NCBI GenBank assembly: GCA_905221605.1
Contig: CAJNDS010002484.1
Location: 62,001 to 126,000 of the forward strand
Direction: 5' to 3'
DNA from: Symbiodinium natans
Taxonomy: Eukaryota; Sar; Dinophyceae; Suessiales; Symbiodiniaceae
DNA: 64,000 bases
Position numbers and translations under genes: made by a program. Positions 21,501 through 30,912 of the stretch are shown piece after piece; positions within the stretch are counted from its first letter, which is position 1; every line of letters starts with the position of its first letter. The notes below the pieces were generated by a model. The model had not been told where the DNA came from. It made no database searches and saw only the letters and a program-made list of their open reading frames with translations.

Positions 21501-24500
21501 TAAGATTATTGCTGAGACTGCAACAATGTTGGGCTTTATCCTGCGTGGCCGCATGTCAAAATATGAATGGGAGCAAGCAACGTCTATTGATGAAATCCAT
21601 TGGGTTGGACAAAGGAAAATGTCAGATGTTTCCTTGCGCATGCTGATCCTTGATAAGGCCTTGTGCAATATGTTGAGAAGGAATAAACAAGCTCTTTCCC
21701 TTACTGCATCAATGCCTGCCAGGATTCAATTCCATACGGCCTTCATTGCCTCTTGCCCTCTTTTCTGCAATTCCTTGTACGCCTTCACCAAAAGGCATAT
21801 GCTCAAAGCACTAGCTATTGCCAGCTCAACTATTTTGAGGCGTCCCTGGATTCAGGCCAAACATATGGCGGGCGTTTTTGATTTTATCAAAGCGCCTAGG
21901 GCAATGGATCCTGAGATAGGCGCCATATTATCTAAAGTTGGCCTACTGCTGCGCTGGAGAGGCAAATGGGCTTTAAACGTTATCCTGCATGACCTTGAAA
22001 ATGCGCATGCGGCCAACCTTCCCTTCTACCATTCGTTGCTTGTGCAAGCCAGGCAAGCCATTCAGAAATCAGTCTCCTTAGGAGACTCACCAATCATTGA
22101 GCAGTTCAAAAGCAAGTGCCATGATGCCCTATCTGCTGCGCTGCCTCGAGTGAGCCCTCACTCAGGCGGTCGCAAGCTCAAGCAGGCGCAAATTGCGCTT
22201 AGAGCAGTGTTGCGCAATGCTGCTTGTGTTCAGGCGCAAGGATATCTTCGACAAAAAGTTGCGAACCATGCACATGAGAGACAGCTATGTGCCATTTTGC
22301 TTGCGCTAAACCTCCCGCCAAAGAACGTGGCTTCGGATGTCACTCGTTGCTACGCACTTAGATGGGCCATTGTTGAAGAAGCCGATGCATATTTTGTGTA
22401 CAGGCAATATGCCTCTAGGGACGAGCAATGTAGAGTCTGCCTACGCAAACAAACAGGGAAAGAGCTCTGGTATGACAATGGGTTCGGCAGCATGCCAGTC
22501 TGCAAACTCTGTCATCTCAACCAAAGCTGCCCTGATGACCTTGCCCATGCCATCAGCTGCATGCTGCCTTGCTGTGATGTTAACCAAGCACCACTCCTGC
22601 AATGTGCGGCAATGCCTGGTGCTCCGGCTAGAACTATTACTTACAGAGCAGCTATACCCAATGAGCACCAGTGTACTTTCATCCAAAGCCACTGCCTGCT
22701 CTGTGGGCTGGGAGCAAACACAACAGAGCATTGGCTTACGGCTTGTGTGGTCACCAAAGCCTCCCTCTTTATTGTCCTAGTCACATTGGGATATGCTGGC
22801 ACTGCCTCGTTTGACTCCCTGTGTCACACTGCCCTTCCTAAGATCAATGTTGAGGGAGGGATTGACAAGAAATTCTGTGCCGTCCTATTAGCATGGATTG
22901 CGACCATAAGAAGATATACTATGGAACAGCAATGCACCTGGCACCCTGGATGGTGTGAGACACCGCAACGGGCAAAACACATCAGTAACATACCCAAGCT
23001 CGCGTCACGTCTTTGGAATACCATCCCGAGGATGTTACTTCCCAAAGCATTACCGGCATGGTGGGTTGACACGGAACGCTGCAAGCCCTGTTGCAACGAC
23101 GGAGGACTCCATATTGAGGTCAAGCATCCCCTTTCTGCCTTAATTAAAGCAAGCGCCCAAGGTGTTACCGTCTCCCCCAGGAATGCCAATATAGGGGATG
23201 TCTTAGCAACATTAGATGCACAGCATTACTTGCTTGCACCTATGTATCAACAGACCCTTGGCGTCCCTAATGTTGCTCTATGGCCTAAAATGTGTCATTG
23301 CGGCAATCTGCACCTTAAAGTTACGGCATTAAGGCCAATCCCTGCAGGTACTCCACTTATTGTTGAGTTAAAACCTGTCAAAGATACCCACCTTGTTGCT
23401 CAATTTGACGGCAGCTGCCACGTGCAAGAAGGTATCGGTGGTGCGGGTGGTATCGTATGGTCGCCCGGACCAGTCCCGGTAATTCTTGAAACGATTGCCA
23501 TCCCACTCCAGCCTTGTCCAGATTCTATGTTTGCGGAAATATGCGCCGCTGACGCAACGTTAGACAAGGCATTATCTCTAGCTGCTAGCAATCAAATTAG
23601 GGAGGTTATCCTTCAGGGCGACTGCATCAACATTGTAAAGCACTTTGCTGGTGCCTTGAGACTACATAGGGAAGACCTAGTGCGAAAACTGGACAACATG
23701 TGGCAAAAGTTAACGCACACACCCATTACAGTGCATTGGTCATACGTCCCTCGCGTCGGCAACAAAGTCGCTGATCACCTGGCAGGAATCGCTGCTAACA
23801 GTCTCCGCTACGAAGCACCCCTTCATGAAGATGTCTTCTTTGACTCGGGTGAGGGTCAGCCTCATATGCAAATAAACACTGAGTGCTTTCCGCCTATTCT
23901 GTTGCCTTCCAAGCAATGGCACCTGCAAGCTATACAGGATTTGCATTCCGGAGCTGAAACTATTTCTCTTGAAGCCCCCCCACTTTGGAATCCGGAACTG
24001 CTTTTGCGGTTTTGCCTCTACAATCGGATCAAGCCTCCCCCCGAGCTTGATACAACGTGGCCAGGGCTGGTCCAGTATCGAAGGCCATCTTTGCACCCAC
24101 AGGGTAGATATTATGCCATACGGCACTGGCAAACGAGTAAAAGGCTAACACGTTTCTTGGCCATCGGACCGAACGCAATTGAAATCGACATGAAAGGTGC
24201 GCATTATACGCTTTTGCGCCTCCTTACATGTCACAGCCCTACTCACCCACCCCTCCCAACGTTGCTTGAAGCCAGGGAGCTATTTAGTAGTCACCTTGCA
24301 CGCGCGCCCAAAGCACAAACAGTGCAAACCAAGCACTTGTTGCAAAGAGCAGTTGGAATGGACAGCAATGCTTTCCTTCGGCATGTTTATGAAGGTAGTA
24401 TTGCTGCTTATGCCATCCCCCCTGCCTTGGCAAGTTTTCTTGCACATTTGGTGCAGGCCAAAGCTACCCTCCAGGTTATGATCCAGCAAGGAATCCCTTT

Positions 24501-25026
24501 TTACCAACCGGATGCAAGGGTCAACAACAGGAATTGGGCAACTTTTGCACTTGAAGCTGCGGAAAGCTTCGTAATGCGAAAAGGGCTCGCTGCAATGCTC
24601 CCGTACTGCGCAGGCACAGTGCTTTGGGTACATGACGGGGTGTACGTCAAAAATAGAAACGCAGTTTCGCCCTTCATCGAAGGGGCTACTGAAGCGTTGG
24701 TTCAGCTCATCCAGGTGGGGCAGCACTGTCATCCACAGGTCACACCTAACCAGGAATTTGCTAACCTACAAGATGTCTTTGCTATTACCACCACGAAGAG
24801 TGAATTTAATGCGGCAGTTGATGCGTTAAACGCTGCGGGTATCGCGTGTCATAGCCCTGCTCTCCCAAAGCGCCCAAAGGCAACCACCAACAGGGTGTCC
24901 AAGCGCCTTATCCTGGAAGTTCAGGATATACTAGAGGTCGAGAGGCAAAGAGACGATAAAAGGAGACGCGTTGATGTTACAGCTGTTCCGCGTAGGGGAT
25001 TGTGGGCAACACCCCCCTCGTTGTGA
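18523..25026 (+). CDS. LINE-type polyprotein: endonuclease, RT, zinc fingers, RNase H, DNA-polymerase-like C-terminus
   Basis: Non-LTR retrotransposon polyprotein, 2167 codons from ATG 18523 (the frame is open upstream without an earlier ATG). Domains in order: (1) APE-like endonuclease, residues ~95-325, with LLQET (E145), GGDFNAV (D249, N251), SHLDHY (D290) and GGHH (H318/H319). (2) Reverse transcriptase ~600-900, with motif A LSDFAKAF (D722), motif B QGLAMGRATS (from Q777) and motif C YMDD (D815, D816). (3) Cys-rich region from C1303, then CCHC C1391-x2-C-x8-H1403-x4-C1408. (4) RNase H ~1625-1760 with FDGS D1629, E1672, D1700 and D1751. (5) From ~1880, motifs like a family-A/TV-pol palm: IEIDMKGAHY (D1889), K1937, E2014 and WVHDG (D2038). 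All expected catalytic residues are present and the frame is intact, so the copy may be recent. LINE identity is firm; domain 5 is inference. The stop overlaps the next start. Confidence 0.93.
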   Translation: MTTIRDVVIKARSTTFLDHLNAYVACRRHRARVRSLNSILLAYNLPLTYPTTRELKLALMANDSRPFNLIAAINLQLPTEELELALNLIADRLVPYFDTIPKEPCKLQAVVSWNVTSLCTFDTIGLAKLRTIGALAHQTPVLLQETKWNAACLHRFRQATARINTIASLAIWKESGHSGGVAVCLPQDYKVVETVDLVPGFALAVLVRFRSVCYWLLSVYWHPDQWGKLFPALSAFVKDATHVVVLGGDFNAVNQQKEGEYAHLLAQGDMIECKSDRPTFEQGSTCSHLDHYLISSSLYLSAKICSVSWKHKKVTGGHHLVKIRFRPKHKLDKDVPAIPVRTVPAAAFSVPPATTDLPGIEAAETSPSHLLLRKLINCTKARLIEEQNNGQKLCPSDALVAQKATCFLWHANLRAQTGNSIAALIRKLVRLLNRSTGATVGVNASTVTSLARHITIPPFTPSGNGSAELPRHWLQEALNRLHLGAELKTAPSPSLRSLVAQRDLQVDKSKIKWQAFRKICPRIIDSQQVRSENGQLITSMSQFDAALRATRAFWHHFPCQYDNQWDKLLQPYAQRAPFVPADLPDESIIFKAIITTKDSSPGPDGVPYAFYRQNPSYFANLLGDHMWEMCLSQADHPLQALVFIPKADKGAYADNYRPLDMPDTCDRIIDSAIYAVLAESFKDSLHPAQALLNHFKEPQANYAQMQHYLELKDAQYTVMLSDFAKAFERVNPWWVLQCLAARAAPAWIKAYVIHLMFGRRTQHKVQGFLLEPISIHQGLAMGRATSVVLFCLALDPLIWALHDISSFIRLTAYMDDNSAASKGLHWVEKAQRTFEPAHSAGLQVLRHQCFQAGFISLQVLPGDVRACIAQFGVAWIESKQLPPSNTLTIGGPSLHQALCLLLQQNIYSLDQAMRMSLTRLDVRHGLLLVSGSKCYVLSSDMLLCMCTQQQNFQALLACIIASPCKCKCKTSILTNKPFKTADILLLDMTPWGSKIIAETATMLGFILRGRMSKYEWEQATSIDEIHWVGQRKMSDVSLRMLILDKALCNMLRRNKQALSLTASMPARIQFHTAFIASCPLFCNSLYAFTKRHMLKALAIASSTILRRPWIQAKHMAGVFDFIKAPRAMDPEIGAILSKVGLLLRWRGKWALNVILHDLENAHAANLPFYHSLLVQARQAIQKSVSLGDSPIIEQFKSKCHDALSAALPRVSPHSGGRKLKQAQIALRAVLRNAACVQAQGYLRQKVANHAHERQLCAILLALNLPPKNVASDVTRCYALRWAIVEEADAYFVYRQYASRDEQCRVCLRKQTGKELWYDNGFGSMPVCKLCHLNQSCPDDLAHAISCMLPCCDVNQAPLLQCAAMPGAPARTITYRAAIPNEHQCTFIQSHCLLCGLGANTTEHWLTACVVTKASLFIVLVTLGYAGTASFDSLCHTALPKINVEGGIDKKFCAVLLAWIATIRRYTMEQQCTWHPGWCETPQRAKHISNIPKLASRLWNTIPRMLLPKALPAWWVDTERCKPCCNDGGLHIEVKHPLSALIKASAQGVTVSPRNANIGDVLATLDAQHYLLAPMYQQTLGVPNVALWPKMCHCGNLHLKVTALRPIPAGTPLIVELKPVKDTHLVAQFDGSCHVQEGIGGAGGIVWSPGPVPVILETIAIPLQPCPDSMFAEICAADATLDKALSLAASNQIREVILQGDCINIVKHFAGALRLHREDLVRKLDNMWQKLTHTPITVHWSYVPRVGNKVADHLAGIAANSLRYEAPLHEDVFFDSGEGQPHMQINTECFPPILLPSKQWHLQAIQDLHSGAETISLEAPPLWNPELLLRFCLYNRIKPPPELDTTWPGLVQYRRPSLHPQGRYYAIRHWQTSKRLTRFLAIGPNAIEIDMKGAHYTLLRLLTCHSPTHPPLPTLLEARELFSSHLARAPKAQTVQTKHLLQRAVGMDSNAFLRHVYEGSIAAYAIPPALASFLAHLVQAKATLQVMIQQGIPFYQPDARVNNRNWATFALEAAESFVMRKGLAAMLPYCAGTVLWVHDGVYVKNRNAVSPFIEGATEALVQLIQVGQHCHPQVTPNQEFANLQDVFAITTTKSEFNAAVDALNAAGIACHSPALPKRPKATTNRVSKRLILEVQDILEVERQRDDKRRRVDVTAVPRRGLWATPPSL

Positions 25027-25028
25027 TG
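25024..25028 (+). promoter_or_regulatory. TGATG stop-start overlap (termination-reinitiation candidate)
   Basis: The TGA stop of the LINE ORF (25024-25026) shares its A with the ATG of the next frame (25026-25028). Such overlaps are used for coupled translation in some two-ORF LINEs. That this one is used is inferred. Confidence 0.5.
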
Positions 25029-25700
25029 CGTGTAGTCCCCATTTTAACCACCCTCCCTCTTTCGGGATGGCGGCATCTTTGGCTCAGACCAGTTGTGAAC
25101 GCCCGGGCACAACCAAACATGCTGGCCGCCACACGCTGCCTCCTGGCTTGGCGTTACCATGAAGCCATTGGTAGTCATTCCAGCACAGCTGACTTCGAAC
25201 TCGCAGTTCTCCCTGCTGCAGCGGGAGCGATCCTCGTGGCTCTCTTAGAGGAAAGCAAGTCGAACGAAGCCCTTTCCCCGTACCATAAGGATCGTTTATA
25301 TCGAGGCGTCTCCTTTGGTAATCCACTGATCATTCACGAGATTGTCGAAGATCTGGATGAGGAAAAACTCCTACTTGCATGGACTCTCATTGAAGTCATT
25401 GCAAGGCTGGACGCTGCCACTCAACCTCGCGCTACCGTGTCAATGCTATGGAAAATAAGTGCACCAAATCTCCGTGCCATCTCGTGCGTTGGAGAACGTG
25501 CGCTTGCCCAATCACTTTCGGAGCACTTTTCTTTGACCCCCAAGTGGTCTTCACGAGTTGTCGGGGCTTTAATCGGGCACAAAACTGGATGGGGTAGGGT
25601 AGAGGCATTGCTCCAGGTCTTAACGCCAAGAGCAACAGTCATTGCCCGTGAACTGTGTGAGTGTGAACAATTCCCCTATCACTTCTTTTGGCCGTGGTAG
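25026..25700 (+). CDS. 224-residue ORF coupled to the LINE ORF, unknown family
   Basis: Begins at the ATG that overlaps the upstream stop. The protein is mixed helical and Leu/Ala/Glu-rich, with recurring LLAWR/LLLAWT segments (about residues 37 and 119) and acidic patches (VEDLDEEK). No catalytic motif, signal peptide or membrane segment is evident. The LLAWR/LLLAW words recur in the 29923-30615 product, so the two may be distant paralogues or share a helical repeat. Its position suggests it is expressed with the LINE polyprotein, for example as an accessory or RNA/protein-binding factor, but no function is assigned. Confidence 0.55.
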   Translation: MRVVPILTTLPLSGWRHLWLRPVVNARAQPNMLAATRCLLAWRYHEAIGSHSSTADFELAVLPAAAGAILVALLEESKSNEALSPYHKDRLYRGVSFGNPLIIHEIVEDLDEEKLLLAWTLIEVIARLDAATQPRATVSMLWKISAPNLRAISCVGERALAQSLSEHFSLTPKWSSRVVGALIGHKTGWGRVEALLQVLTPRATVIARELCECEQFPYHFFWPW

Positions 25701-26047
25701 TCATACCTTGTTTCTTCTCACACAATAGATCCAGAGCCACGTTATTGGCTTTAATGCCCCTGGCTGGACCCACCTCACTTTGGCCATCTGTTCGCAGACA
25801 GTGGAGCTATGTGCCAATGTGTCCACTGAGTGAGGGTGTGGTTGCCCCTTGTACTTTGTGCTCGGTGGGCTTTATTGCCGCTTATGGTACTCGTACCTTT
25901 ACGTGCTCCTCTGTTATTTGCTTCGTTGTTTGATCACTGCTAACATTGTGATCACCTACCCCTCCCCATCCGAATATAGTTGGCACATGCGTGACAGTTA
26001 TTTTGCTCAAGCGCTCGTTATGGGAGCACTGACCCTTAACCCGCGCA

Positions 26048-26494
26048 ATGGCCTTCTGTCTGGATTTGGCGCCGGATCATCTTAGGAAGATTCTTGGCTC
26101 TTCCATCCATACTTCGCCCTGCCTCTTCTCGTATGACAACAAATTCTGCACCGTGGAGTCCAGTATCGCCTTTTGCATTATGCAGCTGGCTGGCACGGTC
26201 TCCATTCGTGCACACTTGGATGCCGATGTAAAGTCCTCCGAATTGGTTGGGGCTGCTCTCCAGCTTATCCACCGCTGTTGGTCCAAGGGACTTGCCCTCC
26301 AGTTAAGGGAGATAGATGGATGCGGATGCCATGAGTGGCAGCAATGGGGGTTGCAAACTCTGCGCGCTATGGGTTCAGTGAGTGTGGCGTGGCATAATGT
26401 ACTTGCTGGCCACATCGGGCAGGCGTATATAATTGCGCTCCCGGTAACATTGCATGCGTCTTGCAGAATTGCCACTACCACCCTGGGCAGCTAG
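26048..26494 (+). CDS. 148-residue ORF, unknown family
   Basis: ATG start, intact to TAG. Residues include several Cys/His (GCGCHEW) but no standard zinc-finger spacing. Its last 41 nt overlap the start of the 26454 ORF in another frame. It may be a real small gene or the frame-shifted N-terminal part of the following protein. I recognise no domain. Confidence 0.35.
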   Translation: MAFCLDLAPDHLRKILGSSIHTSPCLFSYDNKFCTVESSIAFCIMQLAGTVSIRAHLDADVKSSELVGAALQLIHRCWSKGLALQLREIDGCGCHEWQQWGLQTLRAMGSVSVAWHNVLAGHIGQAYIIALPVTLHASCRIATTTLGS

Positions 26495-27350
26495 TCTTCA
26501 CGCACCTCTTCTCGCATACCAAAGGTCACCTCCCACCCTGCTTGCTCGTGCCACCCACCATGGTTTTTGGCCTGGCGTTCTTAAACGCCCCTCTGGGCCC
26601 CTCCCAGCCGAGAATGGCACCGGTGCGCCACGAGTGCAAGAGTACCAGTTCACCGCCCAAACGGCCTGCGCCTTTCACGAACAGGGTCTTGGTGCGACCT
26701 GTGCTTTCGTTGGCCAAATCGCCACCTTCGTCCTCGTTGAAGTTGGACTCGAGTTTGGATGTATGCTCAAGTACACCATGTGTTGCTCACCCTACACGCA
26801 CGGAGAGTGGCACCTCCTCGACTCTACCCAACTAGGCGCTGAACTTCTTCCGCTCCTCCTGGAAAACATGGCCTTCCGACTTGATCTCAATCTGGTGCAA
26901 ATCCAAGTAGTTGTCCAGGGACTGACTTTTGCTGTCCCTCTAGTCAGCTTTCTTGTTGATTGGCCTGTTGGCACGGTCTTTATTGCTGTTGCCTTCCCCT
27001 CCTTTGAGCACATGGTAGAGGCGCATCCGGTCCTGGTAGGGTCTTACTTTAGTAGGCGCCTCTGTATTGTCAATCCGCCTGATGGGATGCTCCCTCTCAA
27101 TCTCACAATCGATCCAATGCTGCCGGTCCTAATGTTGCAAATACTAATTGTGCAACACATGCGGCAACGGAGTGGTTACCTTGAAAGTCGGGCTTTCGTA
27201 CTTTGCGATGAACAGGGCTTTGTTGCGGACACGTGCACCAAAATCCAAACAGCGTTCCATGAGGATGCGAGGGTGCTTCTTAAGTATAAGTGCCTCACCT
27301 TCGAAGGTCACCTGTTTAGATTGGTCTCCGCCTCCCACAGCCTACTTTGA
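26454..27350 (+). CDS. 298-residue ORF of a repeated family (LVDWPVGT motif)
   Basis: ATG start with a continuous frame. The middle part has the segments GCMLKYTMCCSPY, ELLPLLLENM and FLVDWPVGTVF (DNA 26950-26977). These recur in the same order on the minus strand at 27891-28647, which makes this a genuine protein family and not a chance frame. The protein is hydrophobic in patches (VLMLQILIV near residue 220) but lacks a clear transmembrane signature. It lies on the same strand downstream of the LINE ORF, suggesting it belongs to the same or a nested mobile element. Function unknown. It ends in TGATG, but the following frame is only ten codons. Confidence 0.6.
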   Translation: MRLAELPLPPWAASLHAPLLAYQRSPPTLLARATHHGFWPGVLKRPSGPLPAENGTGAPRVQEYQFTAQTACAFHEQGLGATCAFVGQIATFVLVEVGLEFGCMLKYTMCCSPYTHGEWHLLDSTQLGAELLPLLLENMAFRLDLNLVQIQVVVQGLTFAVPLVSFLVDWPVGTVFIAVAFPSFEHMVEAHPVLVGSYFSRRLCIVNPPDGMLPLNLTIDPMLPVLMLQILIVQHMRQRSGYLESRAFVLCDEQGFVADTCTKIQTAFHEDARVLLKYKCLTFEGHLFRLVSASHSLL

Positions 27351-27890
27351 TGCTAGGACGGCTGGCTTTGCTGCATTGGTAACGCCTTCTTGCCGCCTTT
27401 TGGCTCACACTAGCGTAGTAGAGCTTTGGCTCATGGGAGTCTGAGGCTGCCCCGCGACGTCACTTTCCTGCCGCCACACTATACGACTCGTTGCCTTGCG
27501 CCAACTTGAGCATGTCAACAGAGGAAGATTGCCTTGACAGCGACCCAAGGCAGCTTGAGTACGCCCGTACTCTTGCTCTGCCGCAAGCTCTGTCCTTGGA
27601 TTTGTCCCCGGTGGCCTTGACGCTGGTCCTAGGCAATGACCCTCTAATTCCTCTTTGCGGAGGGGAGAGGACCCTGTGCAAAGACTGACATCGTCAGTCG
27701 CGCAACGCCTTCGGGAAGGCGGTGGACTACCTCGGATCTACAGAGTTGACCTGAGCCAGCACTGCACAGCACCCATGAAAAAGTCCCGCCAACACATTCC
27801 CCAGAATGAAAAACCGCGAAAGCAGTGTGAAACTGGGAACGAGACCCTCATGCTTCCAAGGCGTGAAGGAGCGGGGTCCCCACTGCATTT
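27351..27890. other. no gene seen
   Basis: Between the two opposed LVDWPVGT family members. Short frames only; at most a decayed remainder of the preceding ORF. Confidence 0.35.
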
Positions 27891-28647
27891 TCAGGCGTAT
27901 GTTTGCATTCGAAGCAAAAGCTCGGAGTACTGCCGACGCAGGACTCGCAACTGAACAGCCCTTGCAGCCTGGAGATCATTGTAGGCATATACAGTGAACG
28001 GTGTGCCCACCGGCCAATCTACCAGAGCACAGCACGGAGGGACAGGTAGGTGACCAAGTTGCGAAACAGCGAAGACCCCAAGGCGGTTCGGACACAAAGC
28101 ACACAAGGCAGGGAAAAGTTGAGTGGTAAGTTGGAGAGTATCCCCTTCAAGAGCTTCTTGTCGAAAGGGGGCAACGCACCAAACGATTTGAATCATACAG
28201 CCTTGATGTTGAGTAACGCGCACAAGGGTGAGATTGGCAACAAGGCCAGCATACCTTACCCTACCAACGAGAAGCTGCTTCACGGACTGACCAAGGGGAG
28301 GCACGTGACGTTGCAAGGTGGACTGTGTGCGAGGCCATAGACTGCCACAGTGGCCTTCTGCCTGCGGGTGAGGAGAATCCATGGGCAGGCCAATGATGCT
28401 CATGAGCAAGTCGCCCGCCCAGGAGCTGCCTTGCAGGAGTTTGATAAGCAAAGTCAGCTGTAAATCGGAGGAAGCGGAGGCTCGCGAGTGGGAAGTCTCC
28501 AACTGCATGGACGTCGTAAGTGCATTCGTCAAGAGGCGTGACTCCAAAGAACGCTCCGGCGTGTTCCCCCGTGGGAATCGCAAAGAAGGGCATTCCCCTC
28601 AAACCTTCCAAGAGAAGTCGGAACCAGTGCGAATTAACTGAATGCAA
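27891..28647 (-). pseudogene. inverted, frame-broken paralogue of the LVDWPVGT family
   Basis: Two overlapping minus frames together cover the family. 28647 to ~28380 reads MPFFAIPTGEHAGAFFG and so on. A different frame continues to 27891 with GCMIQIVWCVAPF, LQLTTQLFPAL and ALVDWPVGTPF. These match GCMLKYTMCCSPY, TQLGAELLPLL and FLVDWPVGTVF of the + strand ORF at 26454-27350. The break between frames near 28380-28450 indicates an indel, so this copy is probably dead. Frames further upstream on minus (to about 29362) may be its N-terminal remains. Confidence 0.6.
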
Positions 28648-29502
28648 GACAGGCCACAGACTGAATAGCCAATTGGCACCAATGAAGCATGTGCCAATGA
28701 AAGTCTAAGCCGCCCGAGACCTGGCCGATCTTTATTTCTTGTCTTATGCTCCACTAAGCCAAGCCTGGAAGGCATCAGCGGCATTTTCAGTGCCATGAAC
28801 ACTCTGCAATGGCAGGGCAAGAACAACCTTGATGTTGCAGAGATCCACAACTCAGAAAGGCATCACTGACATGGTTGAGGCATCCAGCCCTCAATCCCTA
28901 TGGAACGTCTTGCTCCGCTGCTTGTGATTGTCTCGCAGTTGAGCCCTACGTCGGCCTGCTGTAGGCCCGCCTCCAGGCACAGCGATAGACACCTTCACGA
29001 CTGCCCATTGGATGCATTGCGTTGTATCCTCTTTGATGCGTGCACTGTGTGCTTGAGCCTGTGGTTGATTATAGAGCCGAACGAAGGCCTCTCCGAGCCT
29101 CCACAAGTGTACCTCTGGCGGCAACAACAGTCGAATTGGGGTTGTTGTTGTACTCGCCTCCCTCACGTCGCTCCTGGAGTCGAGAATTATAGGTTGCCCT
29201 CCCGTCCCTGAGGGAAACCGCGAGAGTGGCTGCTGTTTGTCGGCGCTGGGGAGGTATCATCCGGGCTTGGGCATCGCGCAGGCGTTTTGTGACATCAACG
29301 TCAACCTTCGCCAGTACACAGCGTGTTGTGCCCGTCGTGCGTGTGAACTGCACCCATTTCAAATTGCAGCTTCATGTTACGGAATTGATGGACTTGGGTG
29401 TCGCGCGAATGCGAAACAATGCTTTACTCTTCCCTCCTCTAGCCAGGCCAGGACCCCAGTCACTGGGCAAGTGGAGGAGGACGGTTGAGTTGCTCATGCC
29501 AC
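28648..29502. other. possible upstream remains of the minus-strand paralogue
   Basis: Several 80-100-codon minus frames with mixed composition. No recognisable domain, no repeat. Confidence 0.3.
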
Positions 29503-29753
29503 GTGAGTGCGCCCGCACTCACACGGCGGTGTAGGAACCTGCATCTCTTCTCAAGGCAGTAGATCCATTTGCGTTCTCTGTACAAGTTTGACGAGCAGTG
29601 ACCCCTCACTGCAATCTCCGAGCAGGGGCTCGGTGAAGCAGCTCAGGAGCTCCCGTTCAGGTTGCTCCCTTGCTCCCGAGTATGACCTGCGGAGAATCTT
29701 GTGAGGGTGCGGGAGTGATTTGATGTTGGGTACGTGAGTGCGCCCGCACTCAC
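29503..29753. repeat. paired 20-bp perfect hairpins
   Basis: The same palindrome, GTGAGTGCG-CC-CGCACTCAC, sits at 29503-29522 and 29734-29753, 231 bp apart and followed both times by AC. Nine-base GC-rich arms with a two-base centre give either a cruciform or a DNA-binding site. Confidence 0.7.
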
Positions 29754-29922
29754 ACGCCCTAGTCCCCCGCATGGATTGACAGTTTGTTCCTGTGGCTCAT
29801 GCCCTCTCAGCCGCGAACATAAAGGAGTGATGGTATTACCTGCTAACTTGCCCCCTTGTTCTGTGCCGCCAGGGCTCACAGGAGCAGGCGCCCGCTTGCC
29901 CTCCCCGAACTAACTGTCCGGC

Positions 29923-30615
29923 ATGGCTGCTTCGTTGGTCATTGGTGGCAGCCTTTACACTGCTGTCAATGGAGATGGCGACAGTGACTGGGAAAGATGC
30001 TACCCTTACGAACACTCGGAGATATTTTCCAGCGAGCCCATCCTCGAAGGCCACGGCCACACTTGTAGTGCTGGCTGGATATCGCTCACCAAGCTCCTCG
30101 TACTGCAAGGAATCCGCGATGCCTCGGCAGCCCGAGGACGTCCCAATCAACGGACCCTCGCCATGGTTGCTGCGGCCGAACTCGCGCACTCTGTTGGAGG
30201 TCATCGTGCCTGGCTTGCACACCACCTTCGAGATCTTTCGCAGGATTTGAGGAACGAGCTTGCCCAGGAGTACGGGGCGTTACTGGCTATGTTCAGACGT
30301 CCGCCTGGACCACAGCAGAATGCCCTTTTAGCCTGGGCCAGGCCAATCATTGTGCATCGCCAGGAAGATTTTCCAATTTACCTCATAAAAGCGCATTTGG
30401 AGCAGCATCTTTTGCTTGCATGGCGTTTCACTGCCGATAAAGTCAATTTGCTTTTGCAAGCGATGTCCGATGCTGTCCCCAATGATAATGCCGTCATTCT
30501 GGAGTGGGTAGCGTGCTTCCTCGATGAACGTATTGCTACCGACATTCTCGAGCATTTAGATGACGAGACCATGCATCTGCTTGAGGACAATCGGCATTCG
30601 GATAGTGACATCTAA
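29923..30615 (+). CDS. 230-residue ORF, helical, unknown family
   Basis: ATG start with an intact frame and acidic C-terminus (DDETMHLLEDN). Predicted mostly helical, with repeated LLAWAR/LLLAWRF segments at about residues 133 and 164 that echo the 25026-25700 product. The N-terminal ~60 residues differ. No motif identifies a catalytic role. It could be a HEAT/ARM-like helical protein, but that is a guess from composition. It stands alone between the paired hairpins and the 30.9-kb ORF cluster. Confidence 0.5.
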   Translation: MAASLVIGGSLYTAVNGDGDSDWERCYPYEHSEIFSSEPILEGHGHTCSAGWISLTKLLVLQGIRDASAARGRPNQRTLAMVAAAELAHSVGGHRAWLAHHLRDLSQDLRNELAQEYGALLAMFRRPPGPQQNALLAWARPIIVHRQEDFPIYLIKAHLEQHLLLAWRFTADKVNLLLQAMSDAVPNDNAVILEWVACFLDERIATDILEHLDDETMHLLEDNRHSDSDI

Positions 30616-30912
30616 CGCTGACCTTGTGCGAATACGGAACAAACGGCGGCCTAGTACATCGGTCGTTATCCATGGTCATGCGGCATTCCTGTAATGTCAT
30701 GCTGTTGTCTTGACCGATTTGGAAAGTTGTAACCATTGATCATGTTATACTGCTGATGTAGTCTCCAACTGAAGGGAGCTGAGTCAGGGGAAGTTGGGAG
30801 CAAGCTTGTTGTTGTGTGACATTCTTTGCGCTGGACGGCACGGCTCTCAGGCAAGACTGCCCAGTCTTCCTCTACCTTGCCCCATCAATTGGGTAGGCTG
30901 CCTCTTCTTCGC

